From positions 372,001 to 436,000 of the forward strand of contig NZ_CP037920.1 of NCBI RefSeq assembly GCF_007748195.1: a DNA stretch of 64,000 bases, given 5' to 3'. Both the position numbers and the translations under genes were made by a program. Source of the DNA: Gimesia aquarii (GTDB lineage Bacteria > Planctomycetota > Planctomycetia > Planctomycetales > Planctomycetaceae). This document shows, piece by piece, positions 38,334-47,689 of the stretch. Positions within the stretch are counted from its first letter, which is position 1; every line of letters begins with the position of its first letter. Below the pieces are notes generated by a model that did not search any database, was not told the origin of the DNA, and was given only the letters and a program-made list of their open reading frames with translations.

Positions 38334-40829
38334 TTAGTGGTTAAACAGGAATTCCCGGCTATTACAGAGCGCCCACATCACATCCTGAAATCCTTCCCGT
38401 TTGTTTTTGGAAGCTTTGACGACCGCGTCACAGCTTGTCAGTTCCTGTTTGGTCGGAAATCTACTGAATGCTGCCAGATACATTTCGGTGAAGACTTCAT
38501 GGTCGGCTGTTTTCGCTTTCAAAAACTGTTCAATACGTCCGTTCTTCACTGCGAGTTTGCTGTTAATTAATTGTCCATTGGCAACCTGCAAAACTTGAGA
38601 CAGATTTGGCTGGCTCGTTCGTTCGCATTCACAAGTAATGACACGCTTTGGTCGCCCCAGAGTATCCAGAAAATAGGAAGTATAATTGGGGTCGGGTAGT
38701 TCAATCGCTCGTGTACCTTGCGGCACACCACTAAACCGTTCCTGAGCACCTGTCAAATCATCGAGGGCATCCAGCATTACTTCGGCCGATAATCGCTTTA
38801 CATTAAAGTGTGTGTAAAAACGAGTGTTTGCTGCATTTTCTGGACGAGGTTCTGAAGACAACTGATAAGCACGTGAATTCATGATGACTCTCATCAACTC
38901 TTTTAAGTTATAACCGGAATCCACAAAATGATCAGCCAATGCTTCGAGCAGTTCCGGATTAGAAGCCGGATTGGTTTCTCGCATGTCATCGATGGGTTCA
39001 ACAAATCCGGTCGCCATGTAATAAGACCAGAACCGGTTTACAATATTCCGTGAAAAGAGACGGTTACCAGGGCTCGTAATCCAACGTGCTAACGGACGTC
39101 GGAAATCGCGGTAGGAGGAAACATCAATTGGTTCACCCAGTAAGGGGGTGGGTTGCATAGTTTTCCTTGTGCGTGGATGGCGAATTGAGCCACTTTTTTT
39201 CACTTTAATAATGGTATCCTGGCCCAGTGCGCCAAAATCGACACTCGCTTTAATACCAACTCGTGTGAAGAATGCCGCCAGGCTGTAATAATCTTTCTGG
39301 CTGTAGACTTCAAAAGGATGATGATGGCACTTGGCACATTGCATGCGAACTCCTAAAAAGATCTGCGCAGTGGATTCCGCGAGATCTTGAGGGTTACTTG
39401 CAATTTTGAAATAGTTGGCAGGACCGTTCTGATAAATCGATCCTTGAGCCGTAATAATTTCGTTCACGAATTCATTAACAGGCTTATTTTCGCGTAGTGA
39501 TTGACGAATCCAGTTGGAGAATGCCCACATTCCACCGTCGCCCACTTTATTACGATTATTTCGCAGAAGGTCACCCCACTTCATCCCCCAGTACGCGCTC
39601 CATGGTTCGACGTAGAGGTCACGCGCGGGATCACCGGTGAGACCAAGTAATTCATCAATCAGCTGGCTCCGTTTATCAGGTGCCTTCGAAGCCAGAAACG
39701 TTTTTACTTTTTCCGGTGAAGGTAATGTACCGATGGAATCGACGAACGCCCGGCGAATAAAGACTTCATCACTGCAGACAGGTGAAGGCTCAAGTCCAAG
39801 CTCATCAAACCGTTTTTTGATGTGTTCATCAATAAAGTTATGTGGCTTGAAATCAGCCAGATTGACCTTCGTTTTATACGGGGAAATAATCGTTGAAAGT
39901 TTGGCCTGACCCATATAACGGACCATGACCGCCGTCTGACCTGATCCCTGAATTTCTATTTTACCTCGTGGACTGACTGTCGCTATCATTTCCACAAGAC
40001 TGTCATATTGAGCCTGCGCAGTGACATCCCGTTTTGTTCCATCACTATATTCTGCGATGACACGCAGTTGCTGTACGTCCCCTTTTTTGTAGCGTCGCGA
40101 AATAGGCGTTACTTCCATACCGACGACTTTGGCTTCCTTATCGTCAATTTCCGTGACTGCTTCCGAAATCCAGGTGTGAAGAATACGATATTCGTATGAG
40201 TCTTTGGCAAATCGTCTACCTCCACCATGCGCAATTGCCATAGAGGCCTTTTGCAATATGAGACTTTTTTCAGGTTGCAAAATAGAAATTCGACGTTGTC
40301 GATTATCACGTGCGATTTCCGGATAATCTTGTTCCGGGGCATATCCGAACAAAGATAATTTAAATCCGCCCTTACCAAACTGTGAGGCGTGACAACCCCC
40401 CAGACTGCAACCTCCTTTGTTCAATATCGGAACGACATCCATTACAAAACTGGCATTCTTTCCATTCGGTCGGGCTTTGACTTCCACGGAAACTTCATCT
40501 TTCTTGCCAGCGTGTTGAATTTGGATACGGCCTTTTCCAAAGCCAACAGGGCGCACCAGACCTTCCGTGTTGACCTCTAAAATTTTTGGAGTCAAACTTG
40601 TGTATTTGACTTGATGGGTCAGGTCTTGAGTAATTTTCCCGTTGTTCAAAATAGAGACTTGAATCTGAAAATAATCCAACAGTCCTGACAATTCTATTTT
40701 TTCGGGTGACACCTGAAGTGGTTGATCGGCTGCATATGAAATCAATGGGCAGACTGTCATTGCTGCAACAACAATCAAAAGTCTGTTGAATTTCTGTTTT
40801 ATCTTCACGTGAGTCTTCCAGTCCGTCAT
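38334..40829 (-). CDS. DUF1549/DUF1553 domain protein with Ig-like N terminus
   Basis: 831 residues, secreted (signal near LLIVVAAMTVCPLISYA). An N-terminal BIG2/Ig-like module (residues about 38-125) is followed by a cysteine-His block GGCSLGGCHAS resembling planctomycete cytochrome-like motifs. A second BIG2-like stretch (about 235-320) and the DUF1549 domain come next (FIDEHIKKRFDELGLEPSP, DEVFIRRAFVDSIGTLPSP), with the C-x-x-C-H motif in MQCAKCHHHPFEVYS. DUF1553 (SRNIVNRFWSYYMATGFVEPIDDMRETNP) forms the C terminus. The C-x-x-C-H may bind heme, unproven. Such proteins accompany DUF1501 proteins in planctomycetes; here that partner is divergent, 541 bases away. The function is unknown; a sulfate/polysaccharide or redox role is speculation. 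Confidence 0.88.
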   Translation of the reverse strand: MTDWKTHVKIKQKFNRLLIVVAAMTVCPLISYAADQPLQVSPEKIELSGLLDYFQIQVSILNNGKITQDLTHQVKYTSLTPKILEVNTEGLVRPVGFGKGRIQIQHAGKKDEVSVEVKARPNGKNASFVMDVVPILNKGGCSLGGCHASQFGKGGFKLSLFGYAPEQDYPEIARDNRQRRISILQPEKSLILQKASMAIAHGGGRRFAKDSYEYRILHTWISEAVTEIDDKEAKVVGMEVTPISRRYKKGDVQQLRVIAEYSDGTKRDVTAQAQYDSLVEMIATVSPRGKIEIQGSGQTAVMVRYMGQAKLSTIISPYKTKVNLADFKPHNFIDEHIKKRFDELGLEPSPVCSDEVFIRRAFVDSIGTLPSPEKVKTFLASKAPDKRSQLIDELLGLTGDPARDLYVEPWSAYWGMKWGDLLRNNRNKVGDGGMWAFSNWIRQSLRENKPVNEFVNEIITAQGSIYQNGPANYFKIASNPQDLAESTAQIFLGVRMQCAKCHHHPFEVYSQKDYYSLAAFFTRVGIKASVDFGALGQDTIIKVKKSGSIRHPRTRKTMQPTPLLGEPIDVSSYRDFRRPLARWITSPGNRLFSRNIVNRFWSYYMATGFVEPIDDMRETNPASNPELLEALADHFVDSGYNLKELMRVIMNSRAYQLSSEPRPENAANTRFYTHFNVKRLSAEVMLDALDDLTGAQERFSGVPQGTRAIELPDPNYTSYFLDTLGRPKRVITCECERTSQPNLSQVLQVANGQLINSKLAVKNGRIEQFLKAKTADHEVFTEMYLAAFSRFPTKQELTSCDAVVKASKNKREGFQDVMWALCNSREFLFNH

Positions 40830-41215
40830 GAGATCAACTCGCTTTTGCTAGGTAGTCTTCGGTTAGAAGGACAACAGTTTTCGCTGAAATTTATCTAATC
40901 TGAAAAGACTACAGAGTCTCAGGTCATCGCCTTATCGAGGCAGGGTTGGTAGGTCGAGTGTGGTTTCAGGTGGGAAAATAATGGCCTAACATAAATAGCC
41001 ATTTATACTTAAATATACTAAATAATAGAAGGAAATCAAAAAAAACCTACGTTTTTTAGCAATATTTTTTATTTGAGTCCATTTTAAGGAAGGATCTGTT
41101 CTCTATTACACTATGGAACAAATAATGGTCTACCATGCTTATTTTACCGCTATAAGTTAATGCCTTCAAGAAATGAATTTTCTGATTGGCCATTTCCAAC
41201 TTATTTATTTCCTGG

Positions 41216-41262
41216 ATTGTAACCGATTTTATATTTGCCTACCTTATATAAACGGTTACAAT
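41216..41262 (+). repeat. Inverted repeat 1 upstream of DUF1501 gene
   Basis: Perfect 10-base arms ATTGTAACCG (41216-41225) and CGGTTACAAT (41253-41262) separated by 27 bases, with part of the spacer (TTTTATAT/TTATATAA) also nearly complementary. It lies 109-155 bases before the start codon. Arms of this length and symmetry suggest a binding site for a dimeric regulator or an RNA stem. Confidence 0.6.
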
Positions 41263-41264
41263 TA

Positions 41265-41311
41265 TGATAGTTAACTTACTAAAGTACTATCACGAACAAT
41301 CGTCAGATTGT
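41265..41311 (+). repeat. Inverted repeats 2 and 3 upstream of DUF1501 gene
   Basis: TGATAGT (41265-41271) pairs with ACTATCA (41286-41292), with an inner ACTT/AAGT. Immediately after it ACAATC (41296-41301) pairs with GATTGT (41306-41311) around GTCA. Neither is followed by a T-tract. Together with repeat 1 they form three dyads in under 100 bases. Confidence 0.5.
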
Positions 41312-41370
41312 CCCTCCTACAAATACACCTGCCAACAACGGGATCCTGCCATAAATTAAAGGAGTTTCTG

Positions 41371-42717
41371 ATGCTGAAGCTTTTCCCACAAAATGTTTCA
41401 AACTGTGAAACCGGTAGCCGTCGTCAATTCCTGATGGAAGTTGGTGCGTTGAGTGCGTTTGGAATCACCCTGGATTCTGTGATGCGTGGTCAGGCTCATG
41501 CATCGAACGCTGAATCTGGTGCATTGAGTGACCCTAAAAATGATACCAACTGCATTCTGATCTGGACACGTGGCGGAACCAGCCATCACGATACCTTCGA
41601 TCCCAAACCCAATGCCTCTGCTGATGTGCGTGGGGATTTTTCTGCGATCAGCACCGCCCTGCCCGGCTATCAGTTTTCGGATCAGTTACCTCTGTTTGCG
41701 AAACACGCCAATGAAGTGGCCATCATGCGGAACCTGAACCCCAAAAATGGTTCCCACTCAACGGCAGACGCGTTTATGCTTTCAGGACATAAATTCAACG
41801 CCTCTGTGACATATCCCTGTTACGGTGCCGTGATTGCGAAAACCAAGGGCTTCAAAACGAATATTCCTCCGCATATTCAAATTGGCAATCATGTGGATCG
41901 TCGATTCAACGGTGGACTGGGTGGCTATCTGGGACTGCAATATAACCCGTTTGAAATTCCCGGTGATCCCAACTCCAAAAACTTCACCGTAAGAGATATT
42001 TCTCCACCATCGGGAATTACCGTCGACCGTCTAAAACGTCGACAACAAGCATTACAGGCGATCGATACTTTACAGCGTCAGGCTGACAAAAATCAAAATG
42101 CCTTTGAAGCATCGGATGCTCATTATAAAAATGCTTTTAGCATGATCACATCTGCTGATACCCAAAAGGCATTTGATCTCAATCAGGAGTCTGCGAAGAC
42201 TCGCGATGAGTATGGCCGTCACTATCTGGGTCAAAGTTGCCTTTTGGCCCGCAGGCTGATCGAGTCAGGTTCACGATTCGTTACCGTCAGCAGCGGTGGT
42301 TGGGACACACATACGAATAACTTTAAATCCCTGCGTCGTTCACTGCCTCCCTTTGACCGGGCATTGACATCGCTGGTGCTCGATTTAAAGCAACGTGGAA
42401 TGCTTGATAACACACTGGTTGTCTGGCTGACTGATTTTGGTCGGACTCCCGTTATCAACTCAGCCGCCGGACGAGATCACTGGGCAACCGCATCCACGAT
42501 GATGATGATTGGAGCGGGAACTACAGCGGGTCAGGTAATTGGCGCTACCGATGACATCGGTTCACGCCCGGTCGGGAAAGAATATTATCCTCAAGATGTT
42601 GCAGCAACCATCTATACAAAATTGGGAGTCAATCTACACCATTACTTTATCTCCCCTGAAGATGGACGTCCCTTAGTTGTGAACGAAGGCCAACCCATTC
42701 CGGAATTGATGGGTTAA
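41371..42717 (+). CDS. DUF1501 family protein, Tat-exported
   Basis: 448 residues. A twin-arginine-type N terminus (GSRRQFLMEVGALSAFGI) predicts export. The DUF1501 fold belongs to the alkaline-phosphatase-like superfamily: CILIWTRGGTSHHDTFDPKP near the start, MRNLNPKNGSHSTADAFMLS, then VTVSSGGWDTHTNNFKSLR, TLVVWLTDFGRTPVINSAAGRDHW and the C-terminal YPQDVAATIYTKLGV. Conserved Asp/His residues could bind metal. ATG 41371 has AAAGGAG 6-10 bases upstream; the 41308 start is rejected. Family function is not established; members are abundant in planctomycetes beside DUF1549/1553 and PPC proteins, as here. Confidence 0.9.
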   Translation: MLKLFPQNVSNCETGSRRQFLMEVGALSAFGITLDSVMRGQAHASNAESGALSDPKNDTNCILIWTRGGTSHHDTFDPKPNASADVRGDFSAISTALPGYQFSDQLPLFAKHANEVAIMRNLNPKNGSHSTADAFMLSGHKFNASVTYPCYGAVIAKTKGFKTNIPPHIQIGNHVDRRFNGGLGGYLGLQYNPFEIPGDPNSKNFTVRDISPPSGITVDRLKRRQQALQAIDTLQRQADKNQNAFEASDAHYKNAFSMITSADTQKAFDLNQESAKTRDEYGRHYLGQSCLLARRLIESGSRFVTVSSGGWDTHTNNFKSLRRSLPPFDRALTSLVLDLKQRGMLDNTLVVWLTDFGRTPVINSAAGRDHWATASTMMMIGAGTTAGQVIGATDDIGSRPVGKEYYPQDVAATIYTKLGVNLHHYFISPEDGRPLVVNEGQPIPELMG

Positions 42718-42835
42718 TTTCCAATAAATTCACTCCTCGCATTTTTGAAAGTGATCGCCCCTTTTCACTTGAGCTTTGAGGGGTTCACTGATTTCTCTGG
42801 CAATCTGTTTAAATGATCTTATGTAGGACAAGCCG

Positions 42836-45028
42836 ATGCGTTGCATAGCTTACTCGATACTGACTTTGAGCCTGTTTTTCTGCATGTCATCTCAGCATTC
42901 CTCAGTGAATGCCGCTGATAAGAAGACAACACCGCCGCCATCAAAAATCGGTTTTCGTCAACTGGTGGCTATGAAGCCGGCCGCTGTTCAACAGGGGGAC
43001 AAACGAAAAATTCAGCTGCACACCAGCTATACACTGGATGGAACGCACTCTGTCTTTTTCGATCAGCCGGGAATTAAAATGACCTTTGCCGAACCGAAGC
43101 CGAAGGCAGCTCCCCGCCGTGGTCGAGGATCTGTAGGAACTCCTTTTGCATTTGATATCGAAGTTCCCAAAAATCAACCCACGCGCGTTTATGAATGCCG
43201 AGTTGCCACTGATCAGGCAGTTTCCAGTGTATCTCATTTACTGGTAACCCCCTACCCTGTCATCGAAGAAGTAGAAAAGAAAGACAACAATACGTTTGAC
43301 ACCGCGCAAGTTGTCACCTTCCCTTCTACGATTTGTGGTATTTGTGAAAAAACAGAAGATCTTGATTGCTATAAGTTCACCGGCAAAAAGGGACAGGAAA
43401 TTACGTTGCAGGTCTATGCACAGCGTGTCACGGAAGCCATTCATACGATGCAGACTTCAGGCGTGTATCTAATGGATTCCATTCTGACTTTATATGGACC
43501 ACAGAAACAAATTGTGGCTCAAAACGATAACTTCATTAAATCAGATTCACTCATCACTATTAAGCTCCCCGCCGACGGTGAGTACGTCTTTGAAATTCGT
43601 GACGCCCGTTATAAGGGAACTGGAAAATACGCCTACTGTATTGAATTCAGTGAGACCCCGTTTGTGTATCACACATTTCCTTTAGCCGTTCAGAAGGGTA
43701 AGACTACTGAAGTAGAGCTGCAGGGGCATGCGCTGAAAGGCAACAATAAAGTCAAGTTCTCTGCGACAGATGCCAAAGAAACGGGTTGGGTCAGGCGCAC
43801 GTTCAAAACACCGGCTGGTGAGACGAATTCTATCTGGACTCTGATCAGTGAGCATCCCCAGGTCTCTGCACCCGGTACTAACATTTCATCAAAAACTGCT
43901 TTACCTCTGACACTGCCTGTTGGAGTGAGTGCACAATTTAGCGAAGCAGAGCAGACACACTTCTATAAGTTCAAAGCAAAAAAAGACCAGTATTACTTTT
44001 TTAAATTGATGTCGAACCGTATTGATCTGCCGTTAGACTGTGTCATGGAAGTGCAAGATGCGAAAGGCAAGGTACAACGCATTTTTGTCAATGGTAGCGC
44101 CACAACGGAATCTGATGATGGTTTGCAGACTAAAGACTCAGAATTCTATTTTAAAGCACCCGCGGACGGAGATTATACTGTGACGGTCCGCGATCTGCAC
44201 GATCGAGGCGGAGAACGTTTCGCTTACCATTTATCTGGTGAATTGAGTGGGCCCGAATTTGAAGTGTACGGCGAATATTACTACGCACAAATTGCTCCTG
44301 GAACGAATATGATGTGGTTTGGCCGAGTCAAGCGTTTAAATGGTTTCAATGGTCCCATTGAAATGAACATCGAAGGCCTTCCCAAGGGAGTGACCTTGGA
44401 ACCAGTGACACTACCCCCCGGTGTGAATGATTGTGGTCTGATTCTCAAAGCGACTAAAGATGCTCCCATTAATGCCTCACTGGTGAAAATTTCCGGAAAA
44501 GCAAATCTTCCCGGTCCCGATGGAAAAGAAAATGAGGCCGTTCGCTATGGTCGAATTACCTGTGAAATTCAATCAGGTGGAGGTGGACAGGCACGTTGGC
44601 CAATCAATACATCAATTGTGGGAGTAACGAAACCTCTTGATCTGCTCGAAGTCACTGCCACTCCCAGCGAGATCGTATTAAAGCCGGGCGAATCGGCTGA
44701 AATCAAAGTTAAAATTAAACGCAGTGAAGTTTATAAAGATCCTGTTACTCTTGCGACTTCATTTATGTATTTCACTTCAAAGTTTGGTGAACAGCTGCCA
44801 CCAGGAGTGACACTTTCGAAAAAAAGTAAAACCCGCCTCGCTGGCAAAACTCTCGAAGGAACTCTCGTATTGGAAGCTTCCAAAAAAGCAGCACCCATCA
44901 AACGGTTCCCATTTGCAGCAATGGCCCGCGTAGGAATTACGTTCTCAATTACGACCAACTATGCATCAAACGTGCTTTATTTGACGGTTACCGATACTAA
45001 GGGAAAAGACAAGCTGGCAAAAAAATAG
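42836..45028 (+). CDS. Secreted PPC-domain protein
   Basis: 730 residues with a signal peptide (SILTLSLFFCMSSQHSSVNA). Two bacterial pre-peptidase C-terminal (PPC) domains are visible: about 145-245 (NNTFDTAQVV, DLDCYKFTGKKGQEITLQV, LPADGEYVFEIRDAR) and about 355-475 (AEQTHFYKFKAKKDQYYFF, APADGDYTVTVRDLHDRGG). Beta-rich tail modules follow (LKPGESAEIKVKIKR). No protease domain is attached, so a carbohydrate- or surface-binding scaffold is likely. It lies 118 bases after the DUF1501 gene on the same strand, a pairing common in planctomycetes. Confidence 0.87.
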   Translation: MRCIAYSILTLSLFFCMSSQHSSVNAADKKTTPPPSKIGFRQLVAMKPAAVQQGDKRKIQLHTSYTLDGTHSVFFDQPGIKMTFAEPKPKAAPRRGRGSVGTPFAFDIEVPKNQPTRVYECRVATDQAVSSVSHLLVTPYPVIEEVEKKDNNTFDTAQVVTFPSTICGICEKTEDLDCYKFTGKKGQEITLQVYAQRVTEAIHTMQTSGVYLMDSILTLYGPQKQIVAQNDNFIKSDSLITIKLPADGEYVFEIRDARYKGTGKYAYCIEFSETPFVYHTFPLAVQKGKTTEVELQGHALKGNNKVKFSATDAKETGWVRRTFKTPAGETNSIWTLISEHPQVSAPGTNISSKTALPLTLPVGVSAQFSEAEQTHFYKFKAKKDQYYFFKLMSNRIDLPLDCVMEVQDAKGKVQRIFVNGSATTESDDGLQTKDSEFYFKAPADGDYTVTVRDLHDRGGERFAYHLSGELSGPEFEVYGEYYYAQIAPGTNMMWFGRVKRLNGFNGPIEMNIEGLPKGVTLEPVTLPPGVNDCGLILKATKDAPINASLVKISGKANLPGPDGKENEAVRYGRITCEIQSGGGGQARWPINTSIVGVTKPLDLLEVTATPSEIVLKPGESAEIKVKIKRSEVYKDPVTLATSFMYFTSKFGEQLPPGVTLSKKSKTRLAGKTLEGTLVLEASKKAAPIKRFPFAAMARVGITFSITTNYASNVLYLTVTDTKGKDKLAKK

Positions 45029-45097
45029 GGATCGACATTAACCCCTCTCTCCCCTATTCTGGAAGTATCCAATGATCTTCTGCGCAGAAAGACTGAT

Positions 45098-46330
45098 ATG
45101 GAGTGGAGAGACTTAAAAATAATTTTCCTGGTATACATCGCCAGAAAAACTCTGCTCATACTAATTATATGCTTCTTGCTTGGCAGTACTCTCAATAGCC
45201 ATCTCACTTATGCGCAGACATCCGCCAAAAACGATTCAACTGGCAAATCAGAGCAACCCCTGTATCAGTTTACTTATCTCGATGACCAGGGGCAGGAAAA
45301 CACAATTCAAGCAGCGCAGGTTTTAGAAGCCCAGGACGGTGGCGTTGTAATGTTGACCCGCGATGGTCGTTTGCTGACAGCAACACCAAAGCAGCTCAAA
45401 CAAAGGCGGCAACTCGATCAAAATTTTACACCACTCAAACTTCCCGAACTCGAGCAGCAACTCGTTGCGGAATTTGGTTCCGACTTTGTAGTGACTCAAA
45501 CCAAGCACTTTATCATCTGTAGTCAAGCGGGGAAACGTTACTCAAAATGGTGCGGTTCTCTCTTTGAACGCTTATATAAAGTATTGCACAATCAGTGGCA
45601 CAGCAAAGAGCTCCCTCTCCATGATCCCAAAGTTCCGATGATCGCGGTGATTTTTAAAGACCGTGCCAATTTTGAACAATATGCGAGTCAGATTTTAGGT
45701 GAAGGCGCTTCGGCTGTGCACGGTTTTTATTCGATTCAATCGAATCGGATGGTGCTTTATGATTTAACAGCCGCTCCCAACGAACGACCCGCATTCACGG
45801 ATGCTGACATATTGAAAAAATTACGGAAGTCTCCTTTTAATATGGCAACCATCATCCATGAATGTACCCATCAGATAGCTTTCAATGTTGGTTTGCATAC
45901 TCGGTTTGCCGACAATCCCCTCTGGCTGACTGAAGGAATGGCAACTTATTTTGAAACACCTGATTTGCGGAGTAAAACAGGTTGGCGAACAATCGGGAAG
46001 CCGAATCCATGGCGACTGAGGCAATTTCAAAATTTCGCACGCTCACGTAGAAATGCTGACTCACTTCAAACCCTGATCACGACGGATCAACGCTTCCAAA
46101 ATCCGGAAACGATGCTCGATGCCTATGCAGAAGCCTGGGCGTTTTCATACTTTCTCATCAAAACCAAGCGCAAGCAGTATGAAGCGTATCTGCGCCTGGT
46201 CGCAGACAGAAAACCTCTCATCTGGTCGACTCCAGAAGATCGACTAAAGGATTTCCAATCCATATTTGGTGATGATCTTGAACGCCTCAATCAACAATTT
46301 CTGCGTTACATGCGACAAATCAGTCGTTAG
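45098..46330 (+). CDS. DUF1570 family, zincin-like exported protein
   Basis: 410 residues. An N-terminal hydrophobic segment (LLILIICFLLGSTL) acts as signal or anchor. A short beta domain (YLDDQGQENTIQAAQVLEAQDGG) precedes the DUF1570 part, which has a metallopeptidase-type H-E-x-x-H at His254-Glu255-Cys-Thr-His258 and a downstream Glu in NPLWLTEGMATYFE, the gluzincin arrangement. Peptidase activity is therefore plausible but unshown. It is 69 bases after the PPC gene, possibly the same transcript; the ribosome site is weak. Confidence 0.85.
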   Translation: MEWRDLKIIFLVYIARKTLLILIICFLLGSTLNSHLTYAQTSAKNDSTGKSEQPLYQFTYLDDQGQENTIQAAQVLEAQDGGVVMLTRDGRLLTATPKQLKQRRQLDQNFTPLKLPELEQQLVAEFGSDFVVTQTKHFIICSQAGKRYSKWCGSLFERLYKVLHNQWHSKELPLHDPKVPMIAVIFKDRANFEQYASQILGEGASAVHGFYSIQSNRMVLYDLTAAPNERPAFTDADILKKLRKSPFNMATIIHECTHQIAFNVGLHTRFADNPLWLTEGMATYFETPDLRSKTGWRTIGKPNPWRLRQFQNFARSRRNADSLQTLITTDQRFQNPETMLDAYAEAWAFSYFLIKTKRKQYEAYLRLVADRKPLIWSTPEDRLKDFQSIFGDDLERLNQQFLRYMRQISR

Positions 46331-46485
46331 GTCAGGTTTTTCTCTTTGCAGCTTTTACTTTTCCGTCTATGGTGCACATACTTTGGGGCACACTCAAAAA
46401 TGTTGCAGGTTCTCTGACGGTCATTTCAAAAGGATTGTGAGTGGACTTCTGCTTCAGAATCACATAGCGGCAAGGGGCACTCTTC

Positions 46486-47673
46486 ATGTCAACTTCATTG
46501 AAACCGTCGGATGAACAGACCAGTGTGATTACGGGCTGTCTAATGCTGCTCACGATCTTCGCAATTGCCTTTGTGTTCTATATCACGAAAGCTGTTTTGA
46601 TTCCGTTCGTCATCGCCATTTTTATTGCGACGATCGTGACTCCCCTGGTTGATTTGCTCGTATTGAAATGGAAGCTGCCTCATATCGTTGCGATTTCCGC
46701 CACACTTTTGCTCGTATTGTCGTCCGGATTTTTACTCTGTCTGGCTTTGATCTACTCGACACAGCAGGTGATTCAAAAAGCAGAAAGTCAATACAGCAAA
46801 AATTTAGGGATTTTTATTAGCTCGGCTTTCAATACTGCGAAAGAAGTCAGTGATTCTGATGAGCCATCCAAGATCAATAGTCAAGATTCTCGCGAGGAAG
46901 AATCTTCAGAAGCCGCTCCGTCTTCTATTGAAAATCCTCCACCGACAGTGGCAGAAAAACCGGAGACCAGTTGGTTCGATAAAATGGGCATCGATTTGAA
47001 TAAGCTACAAATGGAAACGACCGCATATATGAAAGATGCTTTGAAATCAATTGCCTTTAGTACCATGCAAACGGCACTCAGTTTTACAACCACCTCATTT
47101 TTCGTTGCGATTTTTGTGATCTTTTTGCTGGCAGGACGTAATCCTCATGCTGTCATCAAGAACGTACTTTACCGAGAAATCGAACAAAAGATTCGCAGTT
47201 ATATCTCAACCAAACTCATCATTTCTCTGATCACCGGTACGCTTGTCGGTATTACACTTTCATTGTTTGGCTTAGAGCTGGCGTTCGTCTTTGGAATTCT
47301 GACATTCCTATTGAATTTTATTCCTTCTGTCGGATCTTTAATCGCAACCTTATTACCAATCCCTGTTGCTTTTGCACAATTTTCCGGCAGTCCCTGGACG
47401 ATTGCCGGTGTGATCTTAATTCCCGGTGCCATTCAAATGATTATCGGGAATGGCATTGAACCTAAAATCATGGGAGAAGGCCTCGAACTGCACCCCGTAA
47501 CCGTTCTGCTGGCGCTTTCCTTCTGGACACTGCTCTGGGGACCAATTGGCGCCATCCTCGCTGTTCCTATCACAGCCGCCATTCGCATTGTGCTCATGCG
47601 GTTCGAATCGGGACGATCAGCCGGTAATCTCATGGCAGGCATTCTACCTGGTGAATCCTCGTCGCTTGCTTAA
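46486..47673 (+). CDS. AI-2E family transporter (PerM/TqsA-like)
   Basis: 395-residue inner-membrane protein with about eight helices: a pair near 18-70 (FAIAFVFYITKAVLIPFVIA), a charged Ser/Glu-rich cytoplasmic insert (about 120-170, DSDEPSKINSQDSREEES), and C-terminal helices with the family block LNFIPSVGSLIATLLPIPVA and GNGIEPKIMGEGLELHPVTV. The family exports small molecules or ions (autoinducer-2, or Na+/Li+ in some members); the substrate here is not known. AAGGGG lies 11 bases before the ATG. It is convergent with the beta-helix gene. Confidence 0.92.
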   Translation: MSTSLKPSDEQTSVITGCLMLLTIFAIAFVFYITKAVLIPFVIAIFIATIVTPLVDLLVLKWKLPHIVAISATLLLVLSSGFLLCLALIYSTQQVIQKAESQYSKNLGIFISSAFNTAKEVSDSDEPSKINSQDSREEESSEAAPSSIENPPPTVAEKPETSWFDKMGIDLNKLQMETTAYMKDALKSIAFSTMQTALSFTTTSFFVAIFVIFLLAGRNPHAVIKNVLYREIEQKIRSYISTKLIISLITGTLVGITLSLFGLELAFVFGILTFLLNFIPSVGSLIATLLPIPVAFAQFSGSPWTIAGVILIPGAIQMIIGNGIEPKIMGEGLELHPVTVLLALSFWTLLWGPIGAILAVPITAAIRIVLMRFESGRSAGNLMAGILPGESSSLA

Positions 47674-47689
47674 AGGACTAGTAACCAAC

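Larger units (their letters stand above)
40830..41370. other. Divergent intergenic region with stacked dyads
   Basis: 541 AT-rich bases between the DUF1549/1553 gene and the DUF1501 gene. The left 380 bases show nothing beyond A/T runs. The right part carries three consecutive inverted repeats (annotated separately) before the DUF1501 ribosome site. No protein or RNA gene is supported. Confidence 0.5.
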
